From Erwinia typographi (GTDB taxonomy: Bacteria; Pseudomonadota; Gammaproteobacteria; Enterobacterales; Enterobacteriaceae): 64,000 nucleotides of DNA. Below the pieces are notes generated by a model, which saw nothing but the letters and a program-made list of their open reading frames with translations, was not told where the DNA came from and searched no databases. Made by a program: the position numbers and the translations under genes. The DNA is taken from positions 119,049-183,048 of the forward strand of contig NZ_JRUQ01000055.1 in assembly GCF_000773975.1 (NCBI RefSeq), given 5' to 3'. Positions 57,593 to 64,000 of the stretch are shown here, piece after piece (position 1 is the stretch's first letter; each line of letters starts with the position of its first letter).

Positions 57593-58249
57593 TTATTTAA
57601 CCCAGCGGCAAACTTCCCAGCCACGCTGCTGCGCAAGGTGATGCAGCGATTCATCAGGATTGATCACATGAGCATGATCCGCATGTTCAAGCATCGCGAG
57701 GTCGTTGATTGAGTCGCTGTAGGCCCAGGTTTTAGCAAAATTGCTGTCGTGCTGGATCGCCAGCCAGTCATTCAGCCTGGTGACCTTGCCCTCTTTATAG
57801 GTCATGGTGCCGTAAGTCAGTCCGCTGTAGCGGTCATCAACTATTTCCACGCCGATGGCCAACGCGCCATCTGCCCCCAACTGCTCGGCAATTGGCACCA
57901 CCAGATGCTCGCCGCTGGCGGACACGATCATCACCGTATCGCCCCGCTGCTGATGCCAGCTCATTCGCTCGCGGGCTGAAGGGTAAACGCGCGGCAAAAT
58001 ATCGCGCTGGATAAAGCGTCGCACCCAGCCTGATACGGTGAGTGTGCCCATTCCCGCCAGCGGTGAAAGGGTAGTGTTCATGTACTCTTCCATCGACAGC
58101 GATCCCTGATAATACTGGGCCATCAGCGCCCGCTCCTGGTCAATCAGCGCGGCCGGGGCATAGCCCTGGGAAACCAGCCAGCGCAGCCACAGGCCGGTAC
58201 TGTCTTCGCAAATCAGCGTCTCATCCAGGTCGAACAGAGCTAAATCCAT
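57593..58249 (-). CDS. HAD-superfamily (subfamily IB) phosphatase, SerB-like
   Basis: A 218-residue hydrolase with motif I DLDETL, motif II in IVSASGEH and motif III/IV in KEGK...YSDSINDLAML. HAD-IB members dephosphorylate small phosphomonoesters. ATG 58249 is placed eight bases after GGAG; GTG 58258 lies immediately after it and is unlikely. The substrate is unknown. Confidence 0.88.
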   Translation of the reverse strand: MDLALFDLDETLICEDSTGLWLRWLVSQGYAPAALIDQERALMAQYYQGSLSMEEYMNTTLSPLAGMGTLTVSGWVRRFIQRDILPRVYPSARERMSWHQQRGDTVMIVSASGEHLVVPIAEQLGADGALAIGVEIVDDRYSGLTYGTMTYKEGKVTRLNDWLAIQHDSNFAKTWAYSDSINDLAMLEHADHAHVINPDESLHHLAQQRGWEVCRWVK

Positions 58250-58522
58250 CGTTGTCACTCCTCAGGCAAACTTTATTCAGGTTAGCGGAGTTTTGTGACC
58301 GACTTAACTGATTTTCAAAAAATCGGAATTACACCTGGTTGTGCCGACGCAAATGAATAAAAAAAGCACGGAAGTAGCGCATATCCCAGATTTATCTAAT
58401 AAACTCTGAATAACTTTACCGTAAAGCTGTTCTTTTTAAGGCCAGAAACCGTTAGCGTAGGAGCGTTTCCGCCCGTTGCGCTACAAAATATTTATCTTTC
58501 AAATGGATACTTGGGTCTCGCC

Positions 58523-59725
58523 ATGAAGAAATCGTTCCTCCCTTCCGCCGCGTTTACGCTGACCGCTATCTTCTCTTTTCTGCCGATCGCCTTCTCTGTC
58601 CGGGCCGAAGAGGCGCCTGCACCGCCTCAGATTGAAGCCAAAGCCTGGATTTTAATGGATTACAACAGTGGCAAAGTGCTGACGGAATCCCACGCTGACG
58701 ACCGGCTCGACCCCGCCAGCCTGACAAAAATGATGGCCAGCTATGTGATTGGGCAGGCGATTAAAGCAGGCAAAATCACCAACGACGATATGGTGACCGT
58801 CGGCAAAGATGCCTGGGCTACCGGCAATCCGATTCTTCAGGGCTCATCGCTAATGTTCCTCAAGCCGGGCGATCGCATTCCGGTTTCCGAGCTGAATAAA
58901 GGTATTATTATCCAGTCCGGTAATGATGCCAGTATTGCCCTGGCGGATTATGTCGCTGGCAGCCAGGACTCTTTTGTCAGCCTGATGAACAACTATGTGC
59001 AAGCGCTGGGATTGAAAAATACCCATTTTAAAACCGTGCACGGGCTGGATTCCGACGGGCAGTACAGCACGGCCAGAGATATGGCGTTAATCGGCCAGGC
59101 GCTGATCCGTGATGTCCCGCAGGAGTACGCCCTGCATAAAGAAAAAGAGTTCACCTTTAACCGTATTCGTCAGCATAATCGCAACCGCCTGCTGTGGAGC
59201 ACCAATCTCCAGGTCGACGGCATCAAAACGGGGCATACCGAGGGGGCCGGGAACAATCTGGTGGCTTCGGCGGTTGATGGCGATCAGCGTCTGATCTCGG
59301 TGGTGCTGGGAGCGTCCACGGATGCGATTCGCTTCCGCGAGAGCGAGAAATTGCTCACCTGGGGCTTCCGCTTTTACGAAACCGTGACGCCGATAAAAGC
59401 GGATAAGCCATTTTCCACGCAGCGCGTGTGGTTCGGTGATAAGAAAGAGGTCAATCTTGGCGTTGCCAGCGATGCCTCCGTCACCCTGCCGAAGGGGCAG
59501 ATGAAGAACCTCAAGGCCAGCTTCACGCTGTCGCAGCCTCAGCTTACCGCGCCGCTGAAGAAGAATCAGGTGGTGGGTAATATCGATTTCCAGCTGGACG
59601 GCAAAACGATTGAACAGCGCCCGCTGGTGGTGATGGAAGAGGTGAAAGAAGGGGGATTCTTTGGCCGCATCTGGGACTTTGTGATGATGAAAATGACCGG
59701 TTGGTTTGGTAAATGGTTTGCCTGA
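58523..59725 (+). CDS. dacC: D-alanyl-D-alanine carboxypeptidase DacC (PBP6)
   Basis: A 400-residue low-molecular-mass penicillin-binding protein. It has a signal peptide, SxxK (SLTK), SGN (SGNDAS) and KTG (IKTGHTEG) motifs and a C-terminal amphipathic membrane anchor ([20 protein letters not shown]). It trims terminal D-alanine from peptidoglycan peptides. A TTG at 58511 is an alternative start. A strong terminator follows. Confidence 0.95.
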   Translation: MKKSFLPSAAFTLTAIFSFLPIAFSVRAEEAPAPPQIEAKAWILMDYNSGKVLTESHADDRLDPASLTKMMASYVIGQAIKAGKITNDDMVTVGKDAWATGNPILQGSSLMFLKPGDRIPVSELNKGIIIQSGNDASIALADYVAGSQDSFVSLMNNYVQALGLKNTHFKTVHGLDSDGQYSTARDMALIGQALIRDVPQEYALHKEKEFTFNRIRQHNRNRLLWSTNLQVDGIKTGHTEGAGNNLVASAVDGDQRLISVVLGASTDAIRFRESEKLLTWGFRFYETVTPIKADKPFSTQRVWFGDKKEVNLGVASDASVTLPKGQMKNLKASFTLSQPQLTAPLKKNQVVGNIDFQLDGKTIEQRPLVVMEEVKEGGFFGRIWDFVMMKMTGWFGKWFA

Positions 59726-59743
59726 CGAGCTGAGTGGCGAAGA

Positions 59744-59771
59744 GGGGAGAGCGAAAGCTCTCCCCTTTTTT
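59744..59771 (+). terminator. dacC terminator
   Basis: GGGGAGAGC, a GAAA loop and GCTCTCCCC form a 9-bp stem followed by six T. It separates dacC from convergent sdaC. Confidence 0.92.
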
Positions 59772-59779
59772 ATTGTCGA

Positions 59780-61066
59780 TCAGACCAAATCGTAGGCGAT
59801 GGCCGAAATGGCGATCAGCCCGACCAGCACGACGAAGATATTACTGATCTTACCGCTGTACTGACGCATCGCCGGGACTTTGTTGATGGCGTACATCGGC
59901 ATCAGGAACAGCAGCACGGCGATCACCGGGCCGCCCAGCGTTTCAATCATCCCCAGAATACTTGGATTCAGTGTCGACACCAGCCAGGTGGTTAGCAGCA
60001 TAAATACCGCGGTGATGCGGTTCAGCCTGGACTCCGGCAGCTTTTTACCCGCTCCGCTCAGTGATTTCACGATCAGCCCGTTAAAGCCCTCGCGCGCGCC
60101 AAGGTAATGGCCCAGGAAAGATTTGGTGATCGCCACCATGGCGATAATTGGGGCCAGCCAGGCCATCAGCGGCGTATCAAAATGGTTGGCCAGATAGGAG
60201 AGGATCGAAATGTTCTGCGCCTTTGCCTCTGCCAGATTCTCCGGCGACAGGCTCAGCACGCAGCTGAACACAAAGAACATCACCGTAATCACCATCATCA
60301 GATGGCTTCGGGCCAGAATGCGCGAACACTTCTTCTCTGCGCCGTCACCATATTCCTGACGTTTGGCTACCGCGAACGCAGAGATGATAGGCGAATGGTT
60401 GAAGGAGAATACCATTACCGGGATGGCCAGCCACAGCGTCATCCACAGGCCGCCGCCGCTGCCTTCAAGGCTGACATGCTGAAAAACCGAGCTGTTCCAG
60501 TGAGGAATCAAAAACAGCGCCAGCGCCATCAGCACCAGTACAAACGGATAGACCAGCACGCTCATGGTTTTGACGATAGCTTCTTTACCGAAGCGCACGA
60601 TGGTCATCAGGCCGACAATCAGCACCAGCGCCAGCAACGCCCTGGGCGGAGCCTGGAGATGAAGCTGGTGGGTCATAAAGCTCTCAACCGTATTGGTGAT
60701 CGCTACGCTGTAGACCAGCAGAATGGGGTAGATGGCAAAGAAATAAAGCAGGGTCAGCAGCTTGCCAGCGCCTTTGCCGAAATGCTCCTCAACCACGCTG
60801 GTAATATCTTCACCGGCCTCGCGCCCTGACAGAACAAAGCGGCATAGCCCGCGATGAGCGAAAAAGGTCATCGGGAAGGCGAGCAGCGCCATGACCAGCA
60901 GCGGGATAAGGCCGCCAATTCCGGCATTGATCGGCAGGAACAGCACGCCTGCGCCAATCGCCGTACCGTATAAACCCAGCATCCACATCGTGTCGCTTTT
61001 TCGCCAGCCGCTGGCGTCTTCCACCCCGTTCAGCGGCAGGGAAGCCGTTTTGGATGAATCCATCAT
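59780..61066 (-). CDS. sdaC: Serine:H+ symporter SdaC
   Basis: A 428-residue, 11-segment carrier of the HAAAP family. It follows E. coli SdaC in the N-terminal core (WRKSDTMWMLGLYGTAIGAG), GEDITSVVEEHFGKGAGKL, SVAITNTVESFM and FSFNHSPIISAFAVAKR. It imports L-serine. GGAG precedes two adjacent ATGs at 61066 and 61063. In E. coli sdaC lies with sdaB elsewhere; here it stands alone by dacC. Confidence 0.92.
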   Translation of the reverse strand: MMDSSKTASLPLNGVEDASGWRKSDTMWMLGLYGTAIGAGVLFLPINAGIGGLIPLLVMALLAFPMTFFAHRGLCRFVLSGREAGEDITSVVEEHFGKGAGKLLTLLYFFAIYPILLVYSVAITNTVESFMTHQLHLQAPPRALLALVLIVGLMTIVRFGKEAIVKTMSVLVYPFVLVLMALALFLIPHWNSSVFQHVSLEGSGGGLWMTLWLAIPVMVFSFNHSPIISAFAVAKRQEYGDGAEKKCSRILARSHLMMVITVMFFVFSCVLSLSPENLAEAKAQNISILSYLANHFDTPLMAWLAPIIAMVAITKSFLGHYLGAREGFNGLIVKSLSGAGKKLPESRLNRITAVFMLLTTWLVSTLNPSILGMIETLGGPVIAVLLFLMPMYAINKVPAMRQYSGKISNIFVVLVGLIAISAIAYDLV

Positions 61067-61565
61067 GATCTCCAGTATAAAAACAGTAAAGTAAAGTGCG
61101 CCGCCGCGGTAAAACGGGAGGTCAGGAGGCGAAATTTAATTTAGGGCTCTGCCTGAAAGGCGGACACTTTACCATTTGAAAATGAAGAAGGAAGGGGAAA
61201 TAATGAATTTCAGGCGATCTGAATCACAATGTTGAAAATGATTTTAGAGCGATATGCTGTGGTTAAATTTAAGGGTAGTGAAATTGGCTGGCTGGTGGTG
61301 AGATATCTGGTTTTTAAAACTGACATAGTGGAAGGGTGTCTGTTTAAATAGTGTTCCTGAACCGGTTTTTTAATCATCACCTTATGATTAAATATTTATG
61401 TTTCATTGGGTTAAGAATTTTATGTTCGCAAGAACCCTATTATTATTTACCGTTGCGCAACACTCTGGCTAACTACATTCATCATGTAGCGGTGTTGCGC
61501 AACAAAAACGGCGGGTTAATTGTCCATTATTTCACCGCGTAAAAGAGAGACTACTGTCTCCGTCG
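61067..61565. other. sdaC-ybjG intergenic region
   Basis: Mostly AT-rich. It contains the sdaC leader and a striking paired palindrome at 61452-61503 (listed separately). A 63-codon plus-strand frame (61351-61542) spans that palindrome and shows no family resemblance. Confidence 0.5.
61452..61503. repeat. Paired GTTGCGCAAC palindromes in a hairpin
   Basis: GTTGCGCAACAC (61452-61463) and GTGTTGCGCAAC (61492-61503) are inverted copies. Each contains the self-complementary 10-mer GTTGCGCAAC, centres 42 bp apart, and an inner CTACAT/ATGTAG stem lies between. No T run follows on either strand. It could be a double operator or a stabilising hairpin at the ybjG 3' end. Confidence 0.7.
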
Positions 61566-62171
61566 CTAATTACGTACCCAGCCTTTTCTGATTGGAAAAG
61601 CGAATACTATCCGATAAAGCGTCGAGATATTTTGTAATAAGCGACGGCCGCAGAAATGCCAGGCCACCTGGGCAAACAGGCAGGAGAGGGCGCCCACCAG
61701 CAAGCCGCCGATCATATCCATCGGCCAGTGAACCCCAAGGTAGATGCGGGACCAGGCAATGGCTAAACCGATGCTTATCAGTATTGCGCCGGACCAGCGG
61801 CGATGCCAGAACAGAAAGGCAAGGGCAAAGGTAAAGATAGCGGTACCGTGATCGCTAGGGTACGAATCATCCGGCGCATGTGGCAGAAACTGATGGCCTA
61901 GTCCGACGACAAACGGTCGCGCGTGAGGAAACAAATTTCCCACGCACCAGGAGATGGTCATCGCATAGGCGAGCGCGATGCCGGTCTTTATCACCAGCTT
62001 GCGCTGCGAACCGACCTGGCGCTCTGGTCCCCACAGCCACATAGCGACAACCAGCAGCGGCACAATGGCGATCAGGTCACGGGCGAAGAAGGTCGCCAGT
62101 GAGATCAGCCAGTCTGGCGAGGTTGGGGTAGCGTTGATCCACAGAAACAGCGCCCGGTTAAGTTCTTCCAT
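61566..62171 (-). CDS. ybjG: Undecaprenyl-diphosphate phosphatase YbjG
   Basis: A 201-residue PAP2 membrane enzyme with motifs in LFPHARPFV, PSDHGTAIF and SRIYLGVHWPMD, matching BcrC/YbjG. It recycles undecaprenyl pyrophosphate for cell-wall synthesis. It lies six bases after the second PAP2 gene, probably one operon. Confidence 0.93.
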   Translation of the reverse strand: MEELNRALFLWINATPTSPDWLISLATFFARDLIAIVPLLVVAMWLWGPERQVGSQRKLVIKTGIALAYAMTISWCVGNLFPHARPFVVGLGHQFLPHAPDDSYPSDHGTAIFTFALAFLFWHRRWSGAILISIGLAIAWSRIYLGVHWPMDMIGGLLVGALSCLFAQVAWHFCGRRLLQNISTLYRIVFAFPIRKGWVRN

Positions 62172-62177
62172 TGTTCT

Positions 62178-62912
62178 TCATGCCCTCATCTTATAAACCA
62201 GGTGCGAGACGCACCAGAAAGTCAAACATTGGCTTAGCCATACCCACCAGCCAGCCCACAAATTATGCGAAAGGAAATGGGCTCCCCGCATTAGCTGGCC
62301 GTATCCCATCACCATGCCCAGCGTGATACCCAACGCGAAACACCACCATGCCAGCGCCGGGCGGCGGGGCCAGAACCAGAAAAACAGAGCCATGACGCCA
62401 AACCCGCTTGACGCGTGGCCGCCCGGGAAACAGCCTCCGGGTCCACTATTTGCCGGTACGGACGAGAACAGCGGCCAGGAGACCGCCTTGCCGCCAAACT
62501 CAATCAGATCCCACGGGCAAGAGTGCGCGCTGGTGGCTTTCAACATTCCGACCACCAGCGGCCCGACGCCAATAAGCAACGTGACCAGCACCAGCAGGGC
62601 ATTACGCTTAACCACGCCTGCCAGCAGCGCGATAACCGCGCCGACGATGACCAGATCCTTCAGCAGACGGTGGTTGATCAGGTCCAGCCAGCGGTTATCC
62701 TTCCATGGGAATTGCTGCGTAACCGGATCAAACCAGACCCTGCTGAGGGCAATATCCCAGCTCTCGTTGCGGGACAGCCAGCTGAACAGCAGCCCGGTCA
62801 TCACCAGCAAGATCAGCTGGATAAGATAAAAGCGCAGAGGGAGAAGATAAATAGTCTCGCTCCTAATTGGGCGCCCGGTTGTGCTTTTGTTAAGATTTGA
62901 TGGCAATATCAT
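62178..62912 (-). CDS. PAP2-family membrane phosphatase
   Basis: A 244-residue protein with about six membrane segments. It has the PAP2-like motifs K-x-T (VGMLKATSAHSCPWDL), PGGHASSGF and RGAHFLSHNLWAGW. These are typical of periplasmic lipid or lipid A phosphatases. It is not present beside ybjG in E. coli. Coupled with ybjG it suggests joint lipid-phosphate metabolism; the substrate is unknown. Confidence 0.82.
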   Translation of the reverse strand: MILPSNLNKSTTGRPIRSETIYLLPLRFYLIQLILLVMTGLLFSWLSRNESWDIALSRVWFDPVTQQFPWKDNRWLDLINHRLLKDLVIVGAVIALLAGVVKRNALLVLVTLLIGVGPLVVGMLKATSAHSCPWDLIEFGGKAVSWPLFSSVPANSGPGGCFPGGHASSGFGVMALFFWFWPRRPALAWWCFALGITLGMVMGYGQLMRGAHFLSHNLWAGWWVWLSQCLTFWCVSHLVYKMRA

Positions 62913-63012
62913 GGTATTCAGATGAATAAGAAATCAGATTGCCATGGTGCTGAAAAGGGATTAAGGAAACATTAAGAACAAAAGGGAAATGAGGGATGTG
63001 CAGGCCAGAAAG
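62913..63012. other. Region between PAP2 gene and rybB
   Basis: AT-rich promoter region of the PAP2-ybjG operon; no gene seen. Confidence 0.4.
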
Positions 63013-63079
63013 AAAAAAACCCGCTAATCATCAGATTAACGGGCTCCACAATTTAGGGATTTCAAAGAAAAGCAGTGGC
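63013..63079 (-). ncRNA. rybB: RybB small RNA
   Basis: The minus-strand sequence begins GCCACTGCTTTTCTTTGA, identical to the RybB seed region. It continues through the conserved TTGTGGAGCCC and ends in a terminator hairpin (CCCGTTAATC/GATTAGCGGG) with seven T. RybB is an Hfq-dependent RNA of about 70-80 nt that silences outer-membrane protein mRNAs under envelope stress, and the seed pairs with many omp leaders. ybjL, its E. coli neighbour, is missing here; ybjM follows. Confidence 0.9.
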
Positions 63080-63084
63080 ACTAA

Positions 63085-63112
63085 TTATGACTGCATCAGG
63101 ATTTAAAAGTTC
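63085..63112 (-). promoter_or_regulatory. sigmaE promoter of rybB
   Basis: On the minus strand GAACTT, 16 bases and TCATAA precede the rybB start by five bases. This matches the sigmaE -35 element and a recognisable -10, as expected for rybB. Confidence 0.8.
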
Positions 63113-63516
63113 TGAACTGGCTGGAAATAAATTTTTTTTTAGATCGGTTTTGCTCAGAACAAGCGCAAAAGCAGGGGATTGAGCAATTAAGAAAATTCTC
63201 AGAAAAACCGGAGCTTACCTTTTAAGGGCTACGAGTTATATACACCTTGTCAATTCAATTTAACAAATCCGCGACGTTTTTACTGCCTGACTTAACGTCT
63301 TGTTTACCAGTAACCTGTTGAAGTAAATCGTAATTTATTCTATATTAACCTCGCTGTCGGCAGCGCAGCGGCAATATTCAGGCGTTACTGCGAATTACAG
63401 CCCCGGGCCTGTGACCTTCACGATGTCGTTTCATTCTTTCAACCTGTAATAGCCGTGAACCTTGTTACGGTACGTTTTACTCTTTATCCGAGAATAGATA
63501 GCCGGGAGAAGTTCCT
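63113..63516. other. Region between rybB and ybjM
   Basis: No gene seen in about 400 bp. It is AT-rich on the left; ybjL, present here in E. coli, is absent. The ybjM promoter presumably lies at 63300-63500. Confidence 0.45.
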
Positions 63517-63891
63517 ATGGTATTTAAGGGGATGTCCTGGACAGGCATCACTTGCTGTTTTGTGCTTTACTGCCTGGTGTTTGTGGCGGTGCGTTATGAA
63601 ATAAATGTCGACAGCCTGATGCAGGGGAAGCCGCGGCTGGGACTGCTGATGTTTGCGATACCTGGCGCGGTGGCCGCGCTGACCTCTAAAGAAGCCCCGC
63701 TAACGGTCGCACTGAGCGGTGCGCTGCTGGCTACGCCATTTGTATTAGGGGGGCTCCATTTATCAACGACCGTGAACGGCGCGTTATTACAGGATCTGGC
63801 TTTTATCACCAGCGCTATTTTCTGGTGCGGGTCCGGCGCGCTGGTGGTGATGCTGTCCCGCACTTTGCTGGGGCATGAAAATCGGCCCTGA
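63517..63891 (+). CDS. ybjM: Inner-membrane protein YbjM
   Basis: A 124-residue protein with four hydrophobic segments, the right size and pattern for YbjM (WTGITCCFVLYCLV, LGLLMFAIPGAVAAL, LAFITSAIFWCGSGALVVM). GGGAGAA precedes ATG 63517. Function is unknown; in E. coli it lies beside grxA, which would lie just outside the window. The last 109 bases hold nothing recognised. Confidence 0.75.
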   Translation: MVFKGMSWTGITCCFVLYCLVFVAVRYEINVDSLMQGKPRLGLLMFAIPGAVAALTSKEAPLTVALSGALLATPFVLGGLHLSTTVNGALLQDLAFITSAIFWCGSGALVVMLSRTLLGHENRP

Positions 63892-64000
63892 GGGGAAGTG
63901 AGGAAAAGAGTCAGCAAAGGGTAGGCGAGTTGTTACCGCGCAGCTGAGTTTGGCCGGTTATGCCAGCCTGTGTTTTGCAGGTGACTAGTCCTGATATAGG

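Noticed and set aside
61351..61542. 63-codon plus-strand frame in the sdaC-ybjG gap
   Set aside because: It spans the paired palindrome, lies in AT-rich DNA, lacks a ribosome site I can see and resembles no family.

Overview
The window is chromosomal DNA from a member of the Enterobacterales. The backbone follows the E. coli 18-19 min order: rlmF, glnHPQ, ybiI, dps, rhtA, ompX, mntR, ybiR, ybiT, moeAB, iaaA, gsiABCD, rimO, yliI, dacC, ybjG, rybB, ybjM. Gene content and GC-rich coding suggest an Erwinia/Pantoea-type genus, but I cannot name it. No rRNA, tRNA, CRISPR array or insertion sequence was seen.

Layout. (1) 1-5573: a HisJQMP-type amino-acid ABC transporter and a histidine ammonia-lyase homologue form one operon. 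It has a sigma54 promoter and two HutC-like operators. The lyase lacks the Ala-Ser-Gly triad that makes the MIO cofactor, so it is probably not an ordinary HutH. An ergothionase-like betaine eliminase is my best guess. A convergent flavin-reductase-like gene follows. (2) 5741-13998: backbone genes, with rlmF broken by a one-base frameshift. (3) 14189-22034, between ybiR and ybiT: an EmrAB-like tripartite efflux set, an orphan type VI module (Hcp, Tlde1-like L,D-transpeptidase toxin, Tldi1-like immunity protein), and a CRP-site-preceded sugar porter. (4) 23802-29317: a LysR regulator divergent from an operon for an MFS carrier, a Fae (formaldehyde-activating enzyme) homologue, an aldo/keto reductase and an aldehyde dehydrogenase. 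(5) 29372-35370: the ygc cluster, with a GlpP-family antiterminator (YgcP), sugar kinase (YgcE), carrier (YqcE), SDR (YgcW) and FAD oxidoreductase (YgcU). The two divergent operons start with matching leader RNAs, each able to fold as a terminator or as an alternative hairpin. (6) 35434-47115: a diguanylate cyclase, moeBA, iaaA, gsiABCD and rimO. (7) 47234-48944: a second, AT-rich Hcp island with a nonsense-broken gene and a DUF1493 gene. (8) 49135-56279: a ROK regulator divergent from a five-gene operon (UlaG-like hydrolase, polyol-permease-type MFS, GMC oxidoreductase, M24 protein without metal ligands, SDR). (9) 56404-63891: yliI, a HAD phosphatase, dacC, sdaC, two PAP2 phosphatases, the sRNA gene rybB with a sigmaE promoter, and ybjM.

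Accessory catabolic and competition cassettes are inserted between conserved backbone genes. The two most promising undescribed systems are the ygc twin terminator/antiterminator leaders with their nearby GlpP-family regulator gene, and the nitrogen-controlled operon with an MIO-less lyase.
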